From Chthonomonas sp. UBA2391 (GTDB lineage Bacteria; Armatimonadota; Fimbriimonadia; Fimbriimonadales; Fimbriimonadaceae): a DNA stretch of 8,831 nt. This document shows positions 1 through 6,636 of this stretch, in pieces (the stretch's first letter is position 1; each line of letters starts with the position of its first letter). The notes under the pieces were generated by a model. It was not told the origin of the DNA. It ran no database searches and worked only from the letters and a program-made list of their open reading frames with translations. The position numbers and the translations under genes were made by a program. The stretch is taken from NCBI GenBank assembly GCA_002343825.1, contig DDSL01000055.1:1-8831 (forward strand). The letters are read 5' to 3'.

Positions 1-31
1 AGCGTCGCCGCCGCTGTCCACTAGGGGGCGG
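1..31. other. Window edge beyond the GH9 stop codon
   Basis: These 31 bases lie just past the GH9 stop codon. One plus-strand frame reads a few sense codons (S-V-A-A-A-V-H) into a TAG at 22..24. This could be the clipped end of a convergent neighbour stopping 7 bp from the GH9 stop, but eight codons prove nothing. CCGCC at 8..12 can pair with GGCGG at 27..31, but there is no T-run on either side, so I do not call a terminator. Confidence 0.2.
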
Positions 32-1897
32 CTAGGGACGCTTCATGACCTCGGCCAAGAGTCGAATGTAGGCTGCCTGATAATAGATCGCAGGCTCGCT
101 GATCTCCCAACTCGCTTTAGGCCACCCGTCATCAAAGTCGGCGTAGGCCTTTGCCCGGGGCTGAGCCTTGATCCAGTCGACTTCGCCCGGTTGGTCCCCT
201 TTGATCCCAGTGAAGTTCTGGTTCGGACCCCCGACGACGTAGCCCGGAGCCGGATTTCCCGCGAAGGGAGTGCCATAACCCCACCGCTCGTGGTAGAGCC
301 TTTGCATCGAGAGCTCGGCGCCAAAGCGCGCCATGTTGCTCATCATCACCGCTGTCATCGGGTTCACCCCGTGCATGGCATGGATTAGGTCGCGGGCTCG
401 TTGCTGAAGCCGACCCCTCTCGGCGGTGGTTACGCTGCCATATCGAGAGGCCATCAATGCCGAGATTCCAAGGGTGGACCGCACCATGTTGCTCCCCCAG
501 TGGTAGCTTCCGCTTGTCATCCGGCTTCGGTAAAGGTCGCTGTCGGGGGTCGGGTTGAAGTCACCGTTGCGGGCCGAATCGCGAAGTTTCGTCCGGATCG
601 TGGTCACGAGCTGAGGATTAGCCCCGGCCATGGTCGTGTATTCGCCCAGGACCTCCGCCATTCCGCCCTCATAGGGACTCCAAATCCATTCGCTCAGTTG
701 GCGTGTTGTTCCGGCCTTGGCTCTGGCCGCGTCGTGATAGGCTGTGTTTCCAGTCAGAGCCCAAAGATGAAAAGCGGCGAAGGCCTCAAGTCGGTCCTGC
801 TCGGCGAGTGACCGATTGGCGATTCCGCTCTTGATCTCTCCGGTGTCCAGATTCGTGGTCCGGGGATTGTTCTTATAATAGGTCCAGGCCAGTTCGGCCC
901 GGGCGCGCAGGTCGGCGGCGAAGGACTGCCACTGCGGGAACTGTGCATAGACCCGCGCGGCATGGGCAAAGTTCATTGCCGTGGTGATCGTGGCTCCCGT
1001 GCACTTGGGGCCGTAGTAGCGGGGCGCATTGGGGTTGCCATAGACGACATGGCCCATCTTGATGTAGACGCCGCCATCCGCCTCTTGCATCTTTTTCAGC
1101 CATTCGAGCTGGAACTTGAGCTCATCGAGCAGATCCGGTAAGCCATTCCCGCTTTCGGGGATTCCGAAGTTGTCGCCAAATGCGCCCGGATTCGCCTTGT
1201 AAGCATAGAGAAGACATTGGATCGGTTCGGCATTAAACGGCGGGTACTTATTGGTGTCGCCCGCATCCATCCAACCTCCGCTTAGGTCCTTCGTTGTGGC
1301 GGGGTTGTTCTTGTCGTTGACAAACCGTGCCTGCGTATCTTGGGTCATGTACGCGGGCACGATCCACGGTGCCTGGGCAAACGGAGCTTGGATTGGAGTC
1401 GAGAGTCGCTGGTAGTAAAAGACACGCGTTGCCGTCCGCAATACCGTGTCATAGGCATCGTGACCAACCCGGAAGATGGCGGACCGGTAGTTGGTCGTCG
1501 GGTCAAAGATGAAGTAATCGCCCGGGGCCTGGAGGGCAGAAAAGTTGAACCACCACCCTCGGTCGCCGCTGTCCGCGTGGATGGTCCCGCTGTTCCAAGT
1601 CGCCGTGGGACCCGTGAAGACCACCTGCTCCCCGGGAAACTTGCGAACCTGGAGAGTCGGCCCGGGGGTGTAGGCCTCCATGGCGTTGTATCCTTGTTCG
1701 GGGTTGCTGATGACGGCCCACTTTTCGGCTGCGACCGGGTACCCGAACTGGTCCACGTGGATCCGGCTCGTCGCCGGGTGGCGCAACCTGGCCGAATGCT
1801 TGGGCATGGGGCGCACGGCAAAGTCGGGGTAGGGCGAAGCCGTTGGGGTCCCAGGAGAGAGTTGGCCGACGACAAGAACAGCAGTGGTCCAGAGCAT
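32..1897 (-). CDS. Glycoside hydrolase family 9 enzyme (endoglucanase-type), secreted
   Basis: This 621-residue protein is predicted to hydrolyse beta-1,4-glucan or a related plant polysaccharide outside the cytoplasm. Residues 1-20 form a short hydrophobic export signal with no positive charge, so the signal is weak. Residues 44-145 resemble the Ig-like CelD N-terminal domain of GH9 enzymes (opening HVDQFGYP). The catalytic (alpha/alpha)6 barrel follows. It shows GGWMDAGDTNKY at 207-218, where the DAGD aspartates D211 and D214 are the expected nucleophile-water base, then NGLPDLLDEL at 251-260 and SGSYHWGSN at 462-470. Further on are NPMTAVMMSNM at 512-522, YHERWGYG at 535-542, PGYVVGGPN at 551-559 and WEISEPAIYYQ at 597-607, with E601 the likely catalytic acid. 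The late motif follows the 'SNM...GAE...YH' GH9 subtype rather than the classic PHHR form. No dockerin or CBM is visible. The ATG at 1897 is chosen because upstream codons run into the divergent gene. A TATCCT box sits 9 nt upstream, and AAAGG is the only SD-like sequence. The exact substrate is unknown. Confidence 0.92.
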   Translation of the reverse strand: MLWTTAVLVVGQLSPGTPTASPYPDFAVRPMPKHSARLRHPATSRIHVDQFGYPVAAEKWAVISNPEQGYNAMEAYTPGPTLQVRKFPGEQVVFTGPTATWNSGTIHADSGDRGWWFNFSALQAPGDYFIFDPTTNYRSAIFRVGHDAYDTVLRTATRVFYYQRLSTPIQAPFAQAPWIVPAYMTQDTQARFVNDKNNPATTKDLSGGWMDAGDTNKYPPFNAEPIQCLLYAYKANPGAFGDNFGIPESGNGLPDLLDELKFQLEWLKKMQEADGGVYIKMGHVVYGNPNAPRYYGPKCTGATITTAMNFAHAARVYAQFPQWQSFAADLRARAELAWTYYKNNPRTTNLDTGEIKSGIANRSLAEQDRLEAFAAFHLWALTGNTAYHDAARAKAGTTRQLSEWIWSPYEGGMAEVLGEYTTMAGANPQLVTTIRTKLRDSARNGDFNPTPDSDLYRSRMTSGSYHWGSNMVRSTLGISALMASRYGSVTTAERGRLQQRARDLIHAMHGVNPMTAVMMSNMARFGAELSMQRLYHERWGYGTPFAGNPAPGYVVGGPNQNFTGIKGDQPGEVDWIKAQPRAKAYADFDDGWPKASWEISEPAIYYQAAYIRLLAEVMKRP

Positions 1898-1942
1898 CTT
1901 GCCTTTAGGATACAGCGGATTAGTGCCGGTAGAATCGATCCG
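1898..1942. promoter_or_regulatory. 45-bp divergent promoter region between the GH9 and serine hydrolase genes
   Basis: The whole intergenic gap must serve both genes. On the plus strand GGTAGAAT (1928..1935) matches a -10 element in five of six core positions (TAGAAT) and ends 7 nt before the ATG at 1943. That spacing would put the transcription start at or next to the ATG. On the minus strand TATCCT (1912..1907) ends 9 nt before the GH9 ATG. Neither has a convincing -35 hexamer at 16-18 bp. CGGAT at 1916..1920 can pair with ATCCG at 1938..1942, a weak dyad spanning the plus-strand -10. Promoter identity is inferred from sequence only. Confidence 0.5.
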
Positions 1943-3010
1943 ATGCCACTCTTTTTCCACAAATTCCGGACAGCCCTGGTCTTGGGAGCCCTTGCGCTGG
2001 TCTGCTCCGGATTTGCCGATTCCAAACCGAGCGTTCGAGAACTCCGGGACATCGCGAACAAGATGGTTCGCGAGAACCAGACCCCCGGAGTCGTGGCGCT
2101 GGTCGTCCAGAAGGGAAAAGTGATCGCCGAAGCAAGGGCCGGTGTTGCCGATCTGGAGCACCGAGTTCCGATGCAACGAAACAGCGTCCATGAACTCGCC
2201 AGTGTGAGCAAGCAGTTCACCGCTGTCGCCGTTCTCAAGCTCATCGATCAAGGCAAGCTCAAGCTGGATGCCAAGCTAGCGGATTTTGTCTCCAAGGCTC
2301 CCGAGCCCTGGTCCAAGATCACGGTCGAACAGTTGCTTCAGCACACCAGCGGATTGCCCGATTATCTGGGTCGCAGCCCGAATCTGACGGAGAGTTCTAC
2401 GACCGATCAGCTTCTCGCCCGGATCGCTTCGCTACCCCTGGATTCCGAGCCCGGAACCAAGTGGGAGTATTCGAACAGTGGCTATATGGCTCTCGGTCAC
2501 ATCATCAGCCGGACCAGCGGCAAGTCCTTTGCAGCATTCATCCAAGACGAGCTCCTCACGCCGGCGGGAATGAAGACCGCCCGGATCGCGAACCCCTTGG
2601 CCATCATCCCCAATCGAGCAGAGGGCTATTCCCGGTTTGGAACCGCTTGGGTTCGTGAGCAGTTCGTCTCGCCCGCTCTGAGTGCCTTGGGGGATGGGAT
2701 GGTCATGGCCTCAGCCGAGGATCTGATCGCATGGCACCGGTACTTGGTCGCCGGGGCCGGGCTCAGTTCCACGCTGCGGGCAAAGGCCTGGACTCGGAAC
2801 ACACTCCCCAAAGCCCCGAGCTATGGCTTTGGTTGGGGCATCGAGCGAGCGGGGACTCGTCCCCGAATCTCGCACAACGGCGGCTGGGTCGGCACGTCGA
2901 CGATGATGGTCTCCGACCTCGAGCACGACATCGCGCTGATTCTCCTGTGCAATGCCGACGCAGTGGATTTCTCCCCCCTAGAGTCGGCCATGAGGAAGTT
3001 TTTGCCTTGA
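1943..3010 (+). CDS. Exported serine hydrolase, beta-lactamase class C / PF00144 family
   Basis: This 355-residue protein is a penicillin-binding-protein-like hydrolase that acts by a Ser-Lys-Tyr mechanism. Family members include esterases, D-aminopeptidases, peptidoglycan peptidases and AmpC-type beta-lactamases. Residues 1-25 are a signal peptide (HKFR n-region, ALVLGALALV core, SGFA-D cleavage site). The cysteine at 21 lacks a proper lipobox, so a lipoprotein is unlikely. Active-site motifs are present and correctly spaced: S87-V-S-K90 (SxxK, nucleophile S87), Y176-S-N178 (YxN) and H311-N-G313-G (replacing KTG). HTSGLPDY at 134-141 and YSNSGYMALG at 176-185 are family hallmarks. The ATG at 1943 is preferred over the long upstream extension, which would run antisense through GH9 and would lose the signal peptide position. 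It is the first gene of a two-gene operon. HNGG in place of KTG is common in the esterase/peptidase branch, so antibiotic resistance is not implied and the substrate is unknown. Confidence 0.9.
   Translation: MPLFFHKFRTALVLGALALVCSGFADSKPSVRELRDIANKMVRENQTPGVVALVVQKGKVIAEARAGVADLEHRVPMQRNSVHELASVSKQFTAVAVLKLIDQGKLKLDAKLADFVSKAPEPWSKITVEQLLQHTSGLPDYLGRSPNLTESSTTDQLLARIASLPLDSEPGTKWEYSNSGYMALGHIISRTSGKSFAAFIQDELLTPAGMKTARIANPLAIIPNRAEGYSRFGTAWVREQFVSPALSALGDGMVMASAEDLIAWHRYLVAGAGLSSTLRAKAWTRNTLPKAPSYGFGWGIERAGTRPRISHNGGWVGTSTMMVSDLEHDIALILLCNADAVDFSPLESAMRKFLP
2992..2997 (+). promoter_or_regulatory. Shine-Dalgarno site deciding a TTG start
   Basis: GAGGAA lies inside the last codons of the serine hydrolase gene, 9 nt before a TTG at 3007. 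No ATG or GTG occurs in that reading frame near the start of homologous sequence, and the protein from the TTG begins directly with the first beta-strand and the PGLGADHRLF loop expected for the family. This makes the TTG the best start. The site is the clearest SD in the window. Confidence 0.65.
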
Positions 3011-3684
3011 TTTTGTTGCCGGGTCTAGGGGCCGACCACCGGCTGTTTGAGGATCAAAAGTCGATCCCAGGAGTGCAGGTAGCTACTCTCCCCCGTCCCG
3101 TGTCTGGAGAGTCCTTCCGCACCTATGCGATCAGGACTTGGTCTGAGCTCCTCCCAGCCGAGCCCGTCTGGGCTGGAGGCTTTAGCTTTGGAGGAATGCT
3201 GGCGCTTGAAGCAGCCCGAGAAGCGAGTTTCAGGTCTAGGTTCAAGGGAATCGTCTTGATCAGCAGCTGCCGGTCGAGGCGAGCGATCACCGATGGCTTT
3301 CGTCGGCAGCAGGCTCTGACCGGGTGGATCCCTGCTCCCATCGCCGCGTTCGGGGCTCGCGCCTTCCTTGGGGGCAGCTTCATCCGGAAGAACGGGATCT
3401 CCGGACGCCACGCGGATCTGGTGCGGGCGATGGCGGCCGAACTCGACGTCGTCGCTTTACGATGCGGCGCCCGAGCTTGCGCAGAGTGGGACTTCGAGGG
3501 TCCGGAGAAGGAGTATCCCGAGCTGGCCGTCCGACAGATTCACGGCGCACGAGATTCGGTGATCCCGCCCTTGCCCGGCGACGCCGACACGGTGCTTGCC
3601 GACGCCGGCCACCTGCTGCAATACACTCACGCCGAGGACCTGAACCAGTGGCTTCTCGGTGTTCTGGATGCTTCCACGACTTAA
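3007..3684 (+). CDS. Small alpha/beta hydrolase-fold protein
   Basis: This 225-residue protein is read from a TTG start that overlaps the upstream stop (TTGA, 3007..3010), so translation is probably coupled to the serine hydrolase gene. The alpha/beta hydrolase signature is complete. P5-G-L-G8 is the oxyanion-side loop, G58-F-S60-F-G62 is the nucleophile elbow with S60, and D183 (in HGARDSVIP) and H202 (in DAGHLLQ) complete the triad. There is no signal peptide or membrane segment, so it is expected in the cytoplasm, whereas its operon partner is exported. Residues 90-165 form a short cap-like insertion. At about 225 residues it is at the small end of the fold and resembles short lipase/esterase or carboxylesterase-like proteins. 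The substrate cannot be read from the sequence. An upstream in-frame extension overlapping the serine hydrolase was rejected as a shadow. Confidence 0.82.
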   Translation: MILLPGLGADHRLFEDQKSIPGVQVATLPRPVSGESFRTYAIRTWSELLPAEPVWAGGFSFGGMLALEAAREASFRSRFKGIVLISSCRSRRAITDGFRRQQALTGWIPAPIAAFGARAFLGGSFIRKNGISGRHADLVRAMAAELDVVALRCGARACAEWDFEGPEKEYPELAVRQIHGARDSVIPPLPGDADTVLADAGHLLQYTHAEDLNQWLLGVLDASTT

Positions 3685-3712
3685 GCCAAGCCGCACCCAG
3701 AACACCGAGGAG
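3652..3712. terminator. Shared inverted repeat between convergent genes, likely bidirectional terminator
   Basis: CTCGGTGTTCTGG at 3655..3667 is the exact reverse complement of CCAGAACACCGAG at 3697..3709. The stem extends outward to 3652 and 3712 through two more pairs and one G-U pair in the plus-strand transcript. The 29-nt loop can fold a smaller GCTT/AAGC hairpin (3670..3673 with 3683..3686). The left arm overlaps the last codons of the alpha/beta hydrolase gene. The right arm ends 5 nt from the stop codon of the convergent 969-residue gene. Only a short TTT follows on the plus strand, so efficiency as a Rho-independent terminator is uncertain. The position is what one expects for a terminator serving both strands. 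Confidence 0.6.
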
Positions 3713-3717
3713 TTTCC

Positions 3718-6627
3718 TCAGTCGCCTTCGATGTCGAAGTTGTTGCTGAGGATGATGTAGTCGAAGATGGTTACTCCGCCGTCGCGGTCGAGGTCGGCGG
3801 CAGGGACGAACCCGGGATCGCCGAGCACTAGGTCGAAAGATCCGCTGAGTTCGATGTAGTCAAAGATCGTGACCGCATTATCCCCATCGACGTCACCGTT
3901 CAGGAGCGAGACGGCGAATCCGCTTTGGTTGCTTCCCAGAGTGATGGTCCCAACGCTGCGCCGCAGGTAACCATCACCCTTGGCGAAGACTTGGTAGGTT
4001 CCCGTCCCTTCCACCGTGACCGACCAGTTACCGGTACCCGTGGTTCCGTCGGAAACGGTGAGAATGACGTCACCGCTGGGATCCTCAAACTCGAGCACAA
4101 AGTCCGGCAGGGGGCGGGGCCCGGTGTAGTCGTTCCAAGCGACCGTGCCGCTCAAGACCGTCGCTCCACGAGGGCCGAATTCATGGCTGAACGGCGCGGG
4201 ACCCGCGTTGCGTTCGGGAGAGAGGTTGGACGTCGAGCTGACGAAGGCGACAAATTCGCCGTTATTGCTGATCTCCGGGTCCACCGTCTGCGAAACCGAA
4301 ATCGCGGCCATCCCAGCCGTGCTCTTGCTGACCAAGTTAAACTGACCTTGGTTCATATCATAGACGTAGTACTGGGCGGCGCCGTAAGTGTTGCCATCCA
4401 ATCGGTCGACGTTAGTCTCTAGAAGTACGTATCGCCCCGTTCCGTCACAGTGGTGGAGAATGATTCCGCCCACCGTACTCGTGGGGTTTCGGCGAACCAT
4501 ATCCCATCGGCCGTCCGAGATTCGGTATCGATAGATGTCGCTTCCGGTCCAGACGTCTTCGGGCAAGAGCGATTCGGTGGTTTCGATGAACAAAAACCGT
4601 CCATCGCCGGAGATTTCCACATTGGTGGCAGCAAGAGTAAACTGTCCACCGTCAGGCTTCAGGAGGCGCGAATTAGTCCCCAACGGTCGATTGTAAAGGA
4701 AGACGTCGCGGATCCCGTTGGTGTCGCCATTCACAAGTCGGGCCGATGACGAAAGGTAGGCGATCCACTCTCCGTCGTTGCTCATGACCGGACTCTCGGC
4801 TGCGCCATTGGCCCCTGCTAGGTTCACATCCGTCGAGACCAGGATGTTGGACGAGGTCGTGCTGTCGTAAAGGTAGACGTCGATCAGTGAGTCGGTTGAT
4901 CCGCCTTGAACTTCTTGGGAGGATGCGAACGAGATGTATCTCCCGTCAGCCGAGACATCGGCATTGGTCCCCGACGCGGGGACCCCAGATGGGAACTTCG
5001 ACACCACCGAAAGGGCCCCCGTCGCAACGTCCTTTCGGACAATACAATCGTTGGAAAACGATCCGCCCACAAGGTTTTGTGCGCGAGTTCTGAAAGCGAC
5101 CGTCGAGCCATCCCGAGAGATGATGGGGAACTGAGAGAAGTTATCGCCTAGGACTCCACCGGCGGTTTGGCTAAGCAAGGTGATGTCGTCGTTGGTGCGG
5201 TCCCAAAGGAAAATGTCCCTCTGCAAGTTTGTGTCGCCGAGAACCAAGTTGGACATCTCCGAAGCGAAGACCACGTACCGGCCAGTTCCGCTGATCGAAA
5301 GGCTGTTCGTGGCCCCATTCGCGTTGGTTTCGAGGGCCCGGATGGCAAGTCGCGTGAGCCCAAGGCCGCGGACATAGTTCTCGGTCGAGTTTTCGAGCGT
5401 TGTTAGATTGGTCATCTCGCGATCAAGCGACTCGAAGAAGGTATAGAGGCCTCCATCGGAAACCGCTTGTGCATAGGAGGCGCTGGTTCCGGGGTCGCCA
5501 GAACTTCGAACGCTGACCTTTTGGATTCCGCCTGCGACCATGTTTCGCACAAAGGCGTCCACCATTACGGTGTCATTGGGGACCAGCTTGTCATCGGTCG
5601 AACTGAACGAAACGTAGATTCCATCCCGGCTCAGTCGCGGCGGCTGGACCTCACTGATCCCGCCAAGGAGCCCATTTACGTTGAGCGGAACCCCTTGGTA
5701 GACCCCCGTTGTCACGTTGAGGTACCACAGCTTTGTCGAGGTACCGACCACGTTTGGCAAAATGGGATCCGCCGAGGTGAAGAGCACGCGGGTGCCGTCG
5801 TCACTGAATCCCTTGAGGAAACTGTCGGACTGACTTTGAGCTCCGCTTGCGCGGTTGCTGACCCGGGCGATTGCTCCGGTCACCATGTCCCGTACAAAGA
5901 CATCCCGCTTGCCGTTGGTATCCCCCGGAACCAAGTTCGTGGCAACCGATTCAAACGCTACGAACCGGCCAAAGGCTGAGACCATTGCATTGGTGCTCGC
6001 TCCATTCCCTTGAGTCGCTCCGGCAATCGAAACGCGCTGGGTTGTGTTGGCAGCTCGATCCCGAATGAAGACATCGGTGGTGCCATTGGTATCACCGGGA
6101 ACGGCATTGGTCGCAGCCGAATCGAAAACGACGAACTGGCCATTGGAGTTGATGTGCGGATTGGCTGAGGTCGAGGTAAGGGGTTGGCCGGCCGTGTTCA
6201 ACGAGGCGACGCTATGCGTTCCGGCGAAGACGTCGTAAACATAGACACTCGGGGTGCTCGGATGACCGGCCACCAGGTCCGTCGTTCCGGCGACAAACGC
6301 GACGAATCCGCCATCCCCACTGATCCAGCCGTCGGTGGCCGAGGTGTTGGCCCCGTTGGGCCGCTCGTTCACGATTTTTGCGATCTGGAGAGCGGTGTCA
6401 TAGTAGAAAATATCGAAATCGTTGGTTGGCTCGTCGAGGATAAGGGCCGAGGAGGTCGAGAAAACGATTCGAAGTCCGCCGGCAGAACAACTAAAGTTAT
6501 CCAGGTTGTTGTCGATGTAGGGCCAAAAGATCGATGTGGTTCGGGGGATTCGGATCGTCTCACCGATTGCCGCCAAGCAAGGAACCGTGAGGGCTGCAAC
6601 CAACAACCCAGCGCAAAACTGCCTCAT
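3718..6627 (-). CDS. Large secreted 14-repeat beta-propeller protein with Ig-like and dockerin-like C-terminus
   Basis: This 969-residue protein starts with a signal peptide (residues 1-19, MRQFCAGLLVAALTVPCLA then A). Residues 48 to about 805 hold 14 repeats of the TolB/PD40 type, with a consensus like DGRFVAFxSxxxNLVPGDTN followed by DVFVRD. An aligned aromatic or aliphatic anchor falls at 56, 111, 168, 225, 283, 341, 398, 454, 512, 567, 624, 681, 736 and 795, a spacing of 55-59. Fourteen repeats would suit two seven-bladed propellers. Residues 820-910 look like an Ig/carboxypeptidase-regulatory-type domain. Residues 910-969 contain two dockerin-like calcium loops. Role is unknown: propellers of this type usually bind partners or ligands, and no catalytic motif is visible. 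The gene lies 56 bp downstream of a Ppx/GppA gene on the same strand and may be co-transcribed or have its own promoter. The ATG at 6627 fits the signal peptide; only a weak GAGAG precedes it. Confidence 0.85.
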   Translation of the reverse strand: MRQFCAGLLVAALTVPCLAAIGETIRIPRTTSIFWPYIDNNLDNFSCSAGGLRIVFSTSSALILDEPTNDFDIFYYDTALQIAKIVNERPNGANTSATDGWISGDGGFVAFVAGTTDLVAGHPSTPSVYVYDVFAGTHSVASLNTAGQPLTSTSANPHINSNGQFVVFDSAATNAVPGDTNGTTDVFIRDRAANTTQRVSIAGATQGNGASTNAMVSAFGRFVAFESVATNLVPGDTNGKRDVFVRDMVTGAIARVSNRASGAQSQSDSFLKGFSDDGTRVLFTSADPILPNVVGTSTKLWYLNVTTGVYQGVPLNVNGLLGGISEVQPPRLSRDGIYVSFSSTDDKLVPNDTVMVDAFVRNMVAGGIQKVSVRSSGDPGTSASYAQAVSDGGLYTFFESLDREMTNLTTLENSTENYVRGLGLTRLAIRALETNANGATNSLSISGTGRYVVFASEMSNLVLGDTNLQRDIFLWDRTNDDITLLSQTAGGVLGDNFSQFPIISRDGSTVAFRTRAQNLVGGSFSNDCIVRKDVATGALSVVSKFPSGVPASGTNADVSADGRYISFASSQEVQGGSTDSLIDVYLYDSTTSSNILVSTDVNLAGANGAAESPVMSNDGEWIAYLSSSARLVNGDTNGIRDVFLYNRPLGTNSRLLKPDGGQFTLAATNVEISGDGRFLFIETTESLLPEDVWTGSDIYRYRISDGRWDMVRRNPTSTVGGIILHHCDGTGRYVLLETNVDRLDGNTYGAAQYYVYDMNQGQFNLVSKSTAGMAAISVSQTVDPEISNNGEFVAFVSSTSNLSPERNAGPAPFSHEFGPRGATVLSGTVAWNDYTGPRPLPDFVLEFEDPSGDVILTVSDGTTGTGNWSVTVEGTGTYQVFAKGDGYLRRSVGTITLGSNQSGFAVSLLNGDVDGDNAVTIFDYIELSGSFDLVLGDPGFVPAADLDRDGGVTIFDYIILSNNFDIEGD
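3721..3900 (-). other. Dockerin-like duplicated calcium-binding segment (protein domain)
   Basis: Residues 910-969 of the propeller protein carry two EF-hand-like loops 33 residues apart. In the first, D912, D914, D916 and D923 occupy loop positions 1, 3, 5 and 12. In the second, D945, D947, D949 and D956 do the same. Each is followed by a helix-like IELSGSF or IILSNNF stretch. This is the type I dockerin layout, except that the recognition positions are hydrophobic (VTIFDY). I recall the same Ig-plus-loop ending in many Fimbriimonadia exported proteins, where cellulosomes are not known. A surface-sorting or anchoring role is therefore inference. Confidence 0.75.
4186..6486 (-). repeat. Fourteen tandem propeller-blade repeats (protein level, ~57 residues each)
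   Basis: The coding sequence for residues 48-814 repeats with a period of about 171 bp. Conserved elements are a D/N-G-x-[FY]-[VI]-x-F strand and, in many blades, a GDTNG loop followed by DVF and an acidic or asparagine end. The clearest GDTN blades are around residues 178, 235, 464 and 634. Other blades keep the strand but have lost the loop, for example near 283, 398 and 736. Divergence between blades is high enough that the DNA repeats look ancient rather than recently amplified. Confidence 0.8.
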
Positions 6628-6636
6628 TGCTCTCTC

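Noticed and set aside
1340..1942. Upstream in-frame extension of the serine hydrolase gene (201 more codons)
   Set aside because: It runs antisense through GH9, looks like a GC-rich shadow, and would bury the signal peptide internally.
1898..2251. Upstream in-frame extension of the GH9 gene (118 more codons)
   Set aside because: It is antisense to the signal peptide and active-site region of the serine hydrolase and has no family similarity. The ATG at 1897 gives an export signal followed by the expected N-terminal domain.
2731..3006. Upstream extension of the alpha/beta hydrolase overlapping the serine hydrolase gene
   Set aside because: The region encodes conserved serine hydrolase sequence in another frame. 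The alpha/beta hydrolase fold starts naturally at the TTG at 3007.
2998..3010. Programmed -1 frameshift at a TTTTTG run joining the two hydrolases
   Set aside because: The run and the nearby GAGGAA resemble frameshift signals, but a TTG restart with well-placed SD explains the arrangement more simply. One product is exported and the other has no export feature.
5467..5979. Plus-strand open frame of 170 codons antisense to the propeller gene
   Set aside because: It has no recognisable motif, no SD, and mirrors the repetitive codon pattern of the real minus-strand gene. Similar shadows across 3925..6648 were left out for the same reason.
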